Shown here: one piece after another, positions 1 through 5,005 of the stretch
How the letters are laid out: every line of letters starts with the position of its first letter
Position numbering within the stretch: position 1 is the stretch's first letter
Assembly (NCBI GenBank): GCA_003456155.1
Contig: DMPC01000003.1
Location: forward strand, 32,451-38,147
Origin: Actinomycetota bacterium
GTDB taxonomy: Bacteria > Actinomycetota > Actinomycetes > S36-B12
Direction of reading: 5' to 3'
DNA length: 5,697 nt
Notes under the pieces: model-generated
The model's database searches: none
The model's input: only the letters and a program-made list of their open reading frames with translations
Told to the model about the DNA's origin: nothing
Made by a program: the position numbers and the translations under genes

Positions 1-699
1 GCAGGCTTCGATGCCGCAAGGGCACACCTGCCGCCGGGTGTCACCCTCTGCAATGCGGGCGGAGTCCACGATGCCAGCACCGCCGAGTTGGGGGTCGGCC
101 TCATCCTGGCCTCCCTGAGAGGCATCGATGACTTCGCCCGTGCGATGCCGAGCGGTCAGTGGGCCCACTCCCGGCGCGAAGCACTCGTCGACAAGCGGGT
201 CCTCGTCATTGGTGCCGGCGGTGTCGGAACGGCTGTGCGGAACCGCATCCAGGCGTTCGAGGCCGACGTCGTCATGGTGGGCCGCACTGCTCGGCCGGGA
301 GTCCACCCGGTCGAGGACCTCCCGAGCCTGCTGCCGGATGCCGACGTCGTGGTTCTGACGCTTCCCTTGGATGAGCGCACGCGCGGCCTGGTCGATGCGG
401 CCTTCCTGAGTCGCCTGGCCGAGGGGGCCCTGCTCGTCAACCTGTCCCGGGGCCCGGTCGTGGACACGGATGCGCTCGTGGCAGCAGTGGGCTCGGGCCG
501 GATCCGGGCTGCTCTCGATGTCACCGATCCCGAGCCGCTGCCGGCTGGGCACCCGCTGTGGAGCCTGCCGGGGGTCCTGATAAGCCCGCATGTGGGCGGC
601 AACTCGTCTGCGTTCCTGCCTCGGGCACGCCGACTCGTCTCCGAGCAGCTGCAGCGATTCGCCTTGGGGCAGCCGCTGGCATCCATCGTCGTGCCCTGA
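1..699 (+). CDS. D-2-hydroxyacid dehydrogenase, NAD(P)-binding (5' end missing)
   Basis: The reading frame is open from the first base to a TGA at 697-699, so this is the C-terminal 232 residues of a gene that starts upstream; the TTG at 88 is internal to the conserved sequence and is not the start. The fragment shows the D-isomer-specific 2-hydroxyacid dehydrogenase pattern. It has a Rossmann glycine motif GAGGVG at residues 71-76 of the fragment, then the catalytic triad of the family: Arg in LSRGPVVD (residue 150), Glu in DPEP (178) and His in SPHVGG (197). Members of this family reduce 2-oxo acids to D-2-hydroxy acids, or the reverse, in the cytoplasm. The substrate cannot be read from the sequence; phosphoglycerate dehydrogenase is less likely because the protein ends shortly after the catalytic domain, with no ACT domain. 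The gene lies 49 bases upstream of ilvD on the same strand. A role in branched-chain oxo-acid metabolism is possible but is only suggested by position. Confidence 0.9.
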   Translation, partial: AGFDAARAHLPPGVTLCNAGGVHDASTAELGVGLILASLRGIDDFARAMPSGQWAHSRREALVDKRVLVIGAGGVGTAVRNRIQAFEADVVMVGRTARPGVHPVEDLPSLLPDADVVVLTLPLDERTRGLVDAAFLSRLAEGALLVNLSRGPVVDTDALVAAVGSGRIRAALDVTDPEPLPAGHPLWSLPGVLISPHVGGNSSAFLPRARRLVSEQLQRFALGQPLASIVVP

Positions 700-713
700 C
701 CCCACAGGCACGG

Positions 714-742
714 GTGCCCTCCATCAGCGGCGTGATTATGCT
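714..742 (+). promoter_or_regulatory. Candidate promoter for a leaderless ilvD transcript
   Basis: TATGCT at 737-742 matches the -10 consensus TATAAT at four positions, including the key first, second and last bases. A weak -35-like GTGCCC (714-719) lies 17 bases upstream. Exactly six bases separate the -10 box from the ATG at 749, which is where transcription would be expected to begin, so the mRNA would start at or next to the start codon. No good Shine-Dalgarno sequence precedes 749, which fits leaderless translation. The -35 match is poor, so this rests mainly on the -10 box and the spacing. Confidence 0.5.
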
Positions 743-748
743 GGTGAA

Positions 749-2437
749 ATGACCGACATGAAGCCCCGCAGCGTTGATGTCACCGAGGGTCTCGAGCGCG
801 CCGCCCAGCGCGGCATGCTCCGCGCGGTCGGGATGACCGACGAGGACTTCCTCAAGCCCCAGATCGGCATCGCGTCCTCCTGGAACGAGATCACGCCCTG
901 CAATCTTTCGCTCGATCGTCTGGCTGTCGCGGCCAAGGAGGGCGTGCACGCCGCCGGCGGATTCCCGATGCAGTTCGGCACCATCTCGGTGTCCGATGGC
1001 ATCTCGATGGGTCATGAGGGCATGCACTTCTCACTCGTGTCCCGGGAGATCATCGCCGACTCCGTCGAGGCCGTCATGCAGGCCGAGCGTCTCGACGGCA
1101 TGGTGACCTTCGCCGGGTGCGACAAGTCCCTCCCCGGCATGCTCATGGCCTCCGCTCGCCTGGACCTGGCGGCGGTCTTCGTCTACGCCGGGTCGATCCT
1201 GCCGGGCCACGTCAAGCTGTCGGACGGCACGGAGAAGGACGTCACGATCATCGACGCGTTCGAGGCGGTCGGCGCCTGCGCCCGCGGGCTCATGAGCCGC
1301 GAGGACGTCGATCGCATCGAGCGCGCGATCTGCCCGGGTGAGGGCGCCTGCGGCGGCATGTACACCGCGAACACGATGGCTTCGGCGGCCGAGGCGATGG
1401 GAATGTCGCTGCCCGGCTCCGCCGCCCCGCCCGCGGTCGACCGCCGCCGCGACGGGTATTCCCGCAAGTCCGGTGAGGCCGTCGTCGAGCTCATCCGCCA
1501 GGGCATCACGACCCGCGACATCATCACCAAGCAGTCCCTCGAGAACGCGATAGCCGTGCTCATGGCCTTCGGCGGCTCGACCAACGCCGTCCTGCACCTG
1601 CTCGCCATCGCGCACGAGGCGAAGGTCGAGCTGCACATCGAGGACTTCCACCGCATCGGCTCGAAGGTGCCGCTGCTCGCCGACGTGAAGCCGTTCGGGC
1701 GATACGTGATGAGCGACGTCGACAAGGTCGGCGGCGTCCCGGTGATCCTGCGGGCGCTCCTCGATGCCGGCCTGCTCCACGGCGACTGCCTCACCGTGAC
1801 CGGCAAGACGATGGCAGAGAACCTCGCCGACATCGCACCGCCGGACCCGGACGGCCAGATCCTCAAGGCTTCGAAGTCGGCCATCGCTCCGACCGGCGGC
1901 ATCACCATCCTCAAGGGCTCGCTCGCCCCCGAGGGCGCGGTCACGAAGAACGCCGGCATCCCGGTCGACGTCTTCGAGGGCACGGCCCGGGTGTTCGAGC
2001 GCGAGCAGTCGGCGATGGCCGCCCTCGAGGACGGCACCATTCAGGCCGGCGACGTCGTCGTCATCCGCTACGAAGGTCCCAAGGGCGGCCCGGGCATGCG
2101 GGAGATGCTCATGATCACCGCAGCCATCAAGGGTGCGGGTCTGGGTAAGGACGTCCTCCTCATCACCGACGGCCGCTTCTCCGGTGGCACGACCGGCCTG
2201 TGCGTGGGCCACGTGGCCCCCGAGGCCGTCGACGGCGGCCCCATCGGGATCGTCGAGGACGGCGACCGGATCCGCATCGACATCCCGAACCGGATCCTGG
2301 ATCTCCTCGTGGACGAGGCGGAGCTCGAGCGGCGCAGGGCCGCCTTCGTTCCCCTGTCCCCGCGCTACGACCGTGGGGTGCTCGCCAAGTACGCCAAGCT
2401 GGTGGGCTCGGCGAGCAAGGGAGCGGTCTGCGACTAG
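749..2437 (+). CDS. ilvD: Dihydroxy-acid dehydratase
   Basis: IlvD dehydrates 2,3-dihydroxy-isovalerate and 2,3-dihydroxy-3-methylvalerate to the 2-oxo acids that give valine, leucine and isoleucine; it is a cytoplasmic Fe-S enzyme. From ATG 749 the protein has 562 residues, normal for the actinobacterial form. Cluster-ligand cysteines are visible in ITPCN (Cys51), the family signature CDKSLPG (Cys124, with the metal-binding Lys126) and ACGGMYTAN (Cys201); this form and length suggest a [2Fe-2S] rather than the E. coli-type [4Fe-4S] enzyme, which is an inference. The second family signature, DGRFSGGTTGLCVGH, is at residues 474-488, with the probable catalytic Ser478. The frame stays open upstream to 590, but those residues lie over the dehydrogenase gene and do not resemble IlvD. 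ATG 749 fits a leaderless start; ATG 758, ten bases after a GGTGA, is the alternative and would shorten the protein by three residues. The stop codon lies in a 24-bp tandem duplication. Confidence 0.97.
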   Translation: MTDMKPRSVDVTEGLERAAQRGMLRAVGMTDEDFLKPQIGIASSWNEITPCNLSLDRLAVAAKEGVHAAGGFPMQFGTISVSDGISMGHEGMHFSLVSREIIADSVEAVMQAERLDGMVTFAGCDKSLPGMLMASARLDLAAVFVYAGSILPGHVKLSDGTEKDVTIIDAFEAVGACARGLMSREDVDRIERAICPGEGACGGMYTANTMASAAEAMGMSLPGSAAPPAVDRRRDGYSRKSGEAVVELIRQGITTRDIITKQSLENAIAVLMAFGGSTNAVLHLLAIAHEAKVELHIEDFHRIGSKVPLLADVKPFGRYVMSDVDKVGGVPVILRALLDAGLLHGDCLTVTGKTMAENLADIAPPDPDGQILKASKSAIAPTGGITILKGSLAPEGAVTKNAGIPVDVFEGTARVFEREQSAMAALEDGTIQAGDVVVIRYEGPKGGPGMREMLMITAAIKGAGLGKDVLLITDGRFSGGTTGLCVGHVAPEAVDGGPIGIVEDGDRIRIDIPNRILDLLVDEAELERRRAAFVPLSPRYDRGVLAKYAKLVGSASKGAVCD

Positions 2438-2481
2438 ACCGCCCCGAGTTGCTGGGGCTAGACCGCCCCGAGTTGCTGGGG
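2434..2481 (+). repeat. Exact 24-bp tandem duplication spanning the ilvD stop codon
   Basis: Bases 2434-2457 are repeated without a mismatch at 2458-2481. Each copy starts with CTAG, and the first CTAG contains the ilvD stop. Each copy can fold on itself through CCCC and GGGG separated by eight bases (2442-2457 and 2466-2481), with a further AG/CT pairing inside. The junction offers an alternative five-pair stem between GGGGC (2454-2458) and GCCCC (2465-2469) with a six-base loop. No run of T follows, so these are not standard intrinsic terminators. The function, if any, is unknown; the repeat ends a few bases upstream of the probable ilvB promoter. Confidence 0.93.
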
Positions 2482-2484
2482 TGG

Positions 2485-2514
2485 GTGTCGCGGAGGACGG
2501 GAATGCGCTAGCCT
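2485..2514 (+). promoter_or_regulatory. Candidate promoter of the ilvB attenuator transcript
   Basis: TAGCCT at 2509-2514 fits the TAnnnT pattern of actinobacterial -10 boxes. GTGTCG at 2485-2490, 18 bases upstream, is a weak -35 candidate. Six bases separate the -10 box from the ATG of the leader peptide at 2521, so transcription would begin at or beside that ATG. The same -10-to-ATG distance is seen upstream of ilvD. The presence of a complete attenuator just downstream independently argues for a promoter here. Confidence 0.6.
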
Positions 2515-2520
2515 GTCCCC

Positions 2521-2559
2521 ATGGCACTTATTCTCGTAGTTATCGAGCGCGCGGGCTGA
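2521..2559 (+). CDS. Leader peptide of the ilvB attenuator
   Basis: This 12-codon reading frame encodes MALILVVIERAG and ends in TGA. Residues 3-8 are Leu-Ile-Leu-Val-Val-Ile, an uninterrupted run of the three end products of the pathway, immediately upstream of a terminator and of ilvB. This is the hallmark of ribosome-mediated transcription attenuation: slow decoding when charged Leu-, Ile- or Val-tRNA is scarce allows read-through into ilvB. The codons CTT, ATT, GTA and GTT look uncommon in the neighbouring high-GC genes, which would heighten sensitivity. There is no Shine-Dalgarno sequence at a usable distance, since the nearest GGAGG-like bases are more than 20 bases upstream; together with the -10 box six bases before the ATG, this suggests leaderless translation. 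The peptide itself probably has no function. Confidence 0.88.
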   Translation: MALILVVIERAG

Positions 2560-2580
2560 CGCAACCGTCATCCGGCGCGC
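2547..2580 (+). promoter_or_regulatory. Leader (1:2) hairpin over the leader peptide stop codon
   Basis: The RNA can form a 13-pair stem. GCGCGC 2547-2552 pairs with 2575-2580, GG 2554-2555 with CC 2572-2573, and TGACG 2557-2561 with CGTCA 2566-2570. The loop is CAAC, and two single mismatches (2553/2574 and 2556/2571) interrupt the stem. The 5' arm includes the last codons and the stop of the leader peptide, so a ribosome there would disrupt it. This is the expected position of the first, pausing hairpin of an attenuator, which leaves the downstream terminator free to fold. Confidence 0.7.
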
Positions 2581-2582
2581 CG

Positions 2583-2615
2583 CCCTCCGTCACCCTCTCG
2601 GGTCGGGGGGTTTTT
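2583..2615 (+). terminator. Intrinsic terminator of the ilvB attenuator
   Basis: CCCTCCG (2583-2589) pairs with CGGGGGG (2604-2610), including one T-G pair, and ACCC (2592-2595) pairs with GGGT (2600-2603). The loop is TCTC, and two bases (2590-2591) bulge out on the 5' side. The 11-pair GC-rich stem is followed directly by five T (2611-2615). It lies after the leader peptide and before ilvB, where it would stop transcription when branched-chain amino acids are plentiful. Confidence 0.9.
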
Positions 2616-2632
2616 CATTGCAGGCAGGAGAA

Positions 2633-2637
2633 GAGGA
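2633..2637 (+). promoter_or_regulatory. Ribosome binding site of ilvB
   Basis: GAGGA lies six bases before ATG 2644 and fixes that start. A second purine block, AGGAG at 2626-2630, lies 13 bases away and is less well placed. The site is downstream of the terminator T-run, so it is transcribed only on read-through or from another promoter. Confidence 0.8.
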
Positions 2638-2643
2638 AGACCG

Positions 2644-4389
2644 ATGAGCGAGCAGATCTCAGGGGCCCAGAGCCTGGTGCAGTCGCTTGAGGCGGCCGGG
2701 GTCACGGATGTCTTCGGCATCCCGGGCGGCGCCATTCTGCCCCTGTACGACCCGCTGATGGACTCTGCTCGCATCCGGCACATCCTGGTGCGTCACGAGC
2801 AGGGTGCCGGGCATGCTGCCGAGGGGTATGCCGCCGCCTCGGGCAGGGTGGGCGTGTGCATGGCCACGAGCGGTCCGGGTGCGACGAACCTGGTCACGCC
2901 CCTGGCCGACGCGAACATGGACTCCGTCCCGATGGTCGCGATCACCGGCCAGGTGCCCAGCGGTGCGATCGGCACGGATGCGTTCCAGGAGGCCGACATC
3001 CGTGGGATCACGATGCCGATCACGAAGCACAGCTTCCTGGTGACCAATCCCGACGACATCCCTCGGGCGATCGCCGAGGCCTTCCACATCGCCAGCACCG
3101 GCCGCCCGGGGCCCGTGCTCGTGGACGTCTCCAAGGACGCCCTCCAGGCTCCGACCACCTTCACCTGGCCGGTCCAGATGGACCTTCCCGGCTACCACCC
3201 GGTCACGAAGCCGCACTCGAAGCAGGTGCGCGAGGCGGCACGCCTCATCCTTTCTTCACGTCAGCCCGTGCTCTACGTGGGCGGCGGTGTTATCCGGGCG
3301 GGAGCTTCGGCACCTCTGCGGCGCCTGGCGGAGCTGACGGGGATCCCGGTGGTCACGACCCTCATGGCCCGCGGAGCCTTCCCTGACTCGCACCCCCAGC
3401 ACCTGGGCATGCCGGGCATGCACGGCACGGTGGCCGCGGTGGGGGCATTGCAGAAGGCGGACCTGCTCATAACGCTGGGCGCGAGATTCGATGACCGGGT
3501 GACCGGAAGGCTGTCGACCTTCGCTCCGAATGCCGCGATCATCCATGCCGACATCGACCCCGCCGAGATCGGCAAGAATCGGGCTGCGGACGTTCCGATC
3601 GTCGGAGATCTCGCGGAGACCCTGCCGGAGCTCATCGCCGCCATCGAGGCCGAGTTGGCCGCCGGAGCGGTGGGGGACTACGAGTCATGGTGGGCAACGT
3701 TGAACCGCATGCGGGAGACCTACCCGCTCGGCTACGAGACCTTCGACGACGGGAGTCTGGCCCCTCAGTACGTCATCCAGCGACTGGGCCTGATCAGTGG
3801 CCCGGAGAGCATCTTCGCCGCCGGCGTGGGTCAGCACCAGATGTGGGCCGCACAGTTCATCGGCTACGAGCATCCCAACACGTGGCTGAACTCCGGCGGG
3901 CTGGGCACGATGGGCTACGCGGTTCCCGCTGCCATGGGTGCGAAGGTGGCACGTCCGGAGGCGACCGTGTGGGCGGTGGATGGTGATGGCTGCTTCCAGA
4001 TGACGAACCAGGAACTGGCCACCTGCTCGATCAACGACATTCCCATCAAGGTGGCCCTCATCAACAACGGCAACCTGGGCATGGTGAGGCAGTGGCAGAC
4101 GCTCTTCTACAACGAGCGCTACTCCAACACGAACCTCGAGTCGTTCAGGATCCCCGACTTCGTCAAGCTGGCTGACGCGTACGGCGCGTACGGCTTGCGC
4201 TGCGAGTCGCCTGAGCAGGTGGATGCCGTCATCGAGAAGGCCATGGCGATCGACGATGCTCCGGTGGTCATCGACTTCGTGGTGCACAAGGACGCCATGG
4301 TGTGGCCGATGGTGGCCGCGGGGACGAGCAATGACGACATCATGGTCGCGCGAGAGATGGCGCCCGACTGGAGCGGAGAGGACGACTGA
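2644..4389 (+). CDS. ilvB: Acetohydroxyacid synthase, catalytic large subunit
   Basis: IlvB condenses pyruvate with a second pyruvate (to 2-acetolactate) or with 2-oxobutyrate (to 2-aceto-2-hydroxybutyrate), the committed step to valine/leucine and isoleucine. It uses thiamine diphosphate, Mg2+ and FAD. The 581 residues show the three expected domains: the N-terminal pyrimidine-binding domain (about 4-170) with catalytic Glu52 in RHEQGAGHAAEGYA; the central FAD-associated domain (about 190-325) with RFDDRVTG at 281-288; and the C-terminal diphosphate-binding domain (about 385-535) with GDG at 447-449 and Asn474-Asn475. Two positions known as herbicide contacts in plant homologues are visible: Pro105 in GQVPSGAIGTDAFQE and Trp484 in MVRQWQ. 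The protein lacks an N-terminal extension and is complete, with no sign of damage. Its stop overlaps the ilvN start by one base, so the two subunits are probably made by coupled translation. Transcription is expected to be controlled by the attenuator just upstream. Confidence 0.97.
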   Translation: MSEQISGAQSLVQSLEAAGVTDVFGIPGGAILPLYDPLMDSARIRHILVRHEQGAGHAAEGYAAASGRVGVCMATSGPGATNLVTPLADANMDSVPMVAITGQVPSGAIGTDAFQEADIRGITMPITKHSFLVTNPDDIPRAIAEAFHIASTGRPGPVLVDVSKDALQAPTTFTWPVQMDLPGYHPVTKPHSKQVREAARLILSSRQPVLYVGGGVIRAGASAPLRRLAELTGIPVVTTLMARGAFPDSHPQHLGMPGMHGTVAAVGALQKADLLITLGARFDDRVTGRLSTFAPNAAIIHADIDPAEIGKNRAADVPIVGDLAETLPELIAAIEAELAAGAVGDYESWWATLNRMRETYPLGYETFDDGSLAPQYVIQRLGLISGPESIFAAGVGQHQMWAAQFIGYEHPNTWLNSGGLGTMGYAVPAAMGAKVARPEATVWAVDGDGCFQMTNQELATCSINDIPIKVALINNGNLGMVRQWQTLFYNERYSNTNLESFRIPDFVKLADAYGAYGLRCESPEQVDAVIEKAMAIDDAPVVIDFVVHKDAMVWPMVAAGTSNDDIMVAREMAPDWSGEDD

Positions 4390-4391
4390 TG
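4377..4391 (+). promoter_or_regulatory. ilvB-ilvN translational coupling site
   Basis: The sequence TGATG at 4387-4391 joins the ilvB stop (4387-4389) to the ilvN start (4389-4391), sharing one A. AGAGGA at 4377-4382, inside the last codons of ilvB, lies six bases before the ilvN ATG and serves as its ribosome binding site. The arrangement favours matched output of the two subunits of one enzyme. Confidence 0.85.
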
Positions 4392-4913
4392 TCCCGACAC
4401 ACCCTGTCTGTCCTGGTCGAGGACAAGCCCGGAGTCCTGGCCCGCGTGGCGAGCCTGTTCTCGCGCCGGGGCTTCAACATCGAGTCCCTGGCGGTTGGTC
4501 CCACCGAACTGCCCGAGATCTCCCGCATGACGATCGTGGTCGACGTGGAGGGCCTGGTTCTGGAGCAGATCACCAAGCAGCTCAACAAGCTGATCAACGT
4601 CATCAAGATCGTCGTGCTCGAGCCCGCGTCGACCGTGCAGCGGGAGATCCTCCTGGTGAAGGTGAAGTCCGACATGGAGACCCGGTCCCACATCCTCGAG
4701 ACAGTGCAGCTGTTCCGGGCGAAGGTCGTGGATGTCTCCTCGGAGTCCGTGACGATCGAGGCGACCGGCAACGCGGAGAAGATCCAGGCGCTGCTGAAGC
4801 TGCTGGAGCCCTTCGGGATCAAGGAGCTGGTGAAGTCCGGCATGGTCGCTGTCACCCGTGGGCCGAAGTCGATCGGCGATCGGGCGCTCCGCAGCCTTGA
4901 CCGTCCGGCCTGA
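4389..4913 (+). CDS. ilvN: Acetohydroxyacid synthase, regulatory small subunit
   Basis: IlvN binds IlvB, raises its activity and in this family carries the valine site for feedback inhibition. The 174-residue protein is close to the usual 160-175. An N-terminal ACT domain (about 4-80) is clear from HTLSVLVEDKPGVLARV and the following SRRGFNIESLAVGPTE. Gly15 and Asn30 align with residues implicated in valine binding in E. coli IlvH (Gly14, Asn29), while Asp12 stands where IlvH has Asn11; the mycobacterial protein as I recall it also has Asp here. The C-terminal small-subunit domain (about 85-160) includes REILLVKV and ends with the conserved SGMVAVTRGPKSIG. The gene overlaps ilvB by one base and is followed by ilvC after 92 bases. 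Valine sensitivity is inferred from conservation, not demonstrated. Confidence 0.97.
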   Translation: MSRHTLSVLVEDKPGVLARVASLFSRRGFNIESLAVGPTELPEISRMTIVVDVEGLVLEQITKQLNKLINVIKIVVLEPASTVQREILLVKVKSDMETRSHILETVQLFRAKVVDVSSESVTIEATGNAEKIQALLKLLEPFGIKELVKSGMVAVTRGPKSIGDRALRSLDRPA

Positions 4914-4992
4914 GCAGCGCCGACCTACCGATACCCTTCTCCCGCGCGACGCATGCGCACCAGAGCACCATCGATACCGGGTAATACGACCA

Positions 4993-4998
4993 GAGGAG
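4993..4998 (+). promoter_or_regulatory. Ribosome binding site of ilvC, selecting a GTG start
   Basis: GAGGAG (within AGAGGAG 4992-4998) lies seven bases before GTG 5006. No in-frame ATG is present near the conserved N-terminus, and the distance is ideal, so this site decides the GTG start. The rest of the 92-base gap (4914-5005) shows no terminator and no small reading frame with a run of branched-chain codons. A separate weak promoter for ilvC cannot be excluded. Confidence 0.85.
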
Positions 4999-5005
4999 AG
5001 CCCCC

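Noticed and set aside
88..90. TTG as the start of the dehydrogenase gene
   Set aside because: The frame is open to base 1, and residues before it (CNAGGVHDASTAE) match the conserved body of the family, so the gene is simply cut by the window edge.
590..748. Upstream extension of the ilvD frame starting at ATG 590
   Set aside because: This ATG overlaps the catalytic His codon of the dehydrogenase, and the added 53 residues do not resemble the IlvD N-terminus.
1031..2527. Long open frame on the minus strand (498 codons) opposite ilvD
   Set aside because: It is a shadow of high-GC codon use in ilvD. Its translation is low-complexity and rich in Asp, Arg, Gly and His, with no recognisable domain, and the + strand product is unmistakable IlvD.
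2438..2643. T-box or other riboswitch ahead of ilvB
   Set aside because: The leader lacks a T-box-like conserved bulge and is too short for one. The leader peptide with its six Leu/Ile/Val codons explains the region fully.
3685..4287. Minus-strand open frame of 200 codons opposite ilvB
   Set aside because: It lies wholly inside conserved ilvB sequence. The composition is typical of antisense frames in GC-rich genes and there is no sign of a start site.
4897..4937. TTGACC (4897-4902) as a -35 box for an ilvC promoter
   Set aside because: It is a good -35 match, but the nearest -10-like hexamers are 23 and 29 bases away, outside the working range, and it lies inside the ilvN coding sequence.
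4949..4958. Palindromic GCATGC with flanking bases in the ilvN-ilvC gap
   Set aside because: It is short, with a six-base perfect core, and is easily expected by chance in this composition; no second copy is present to suggest an operator.
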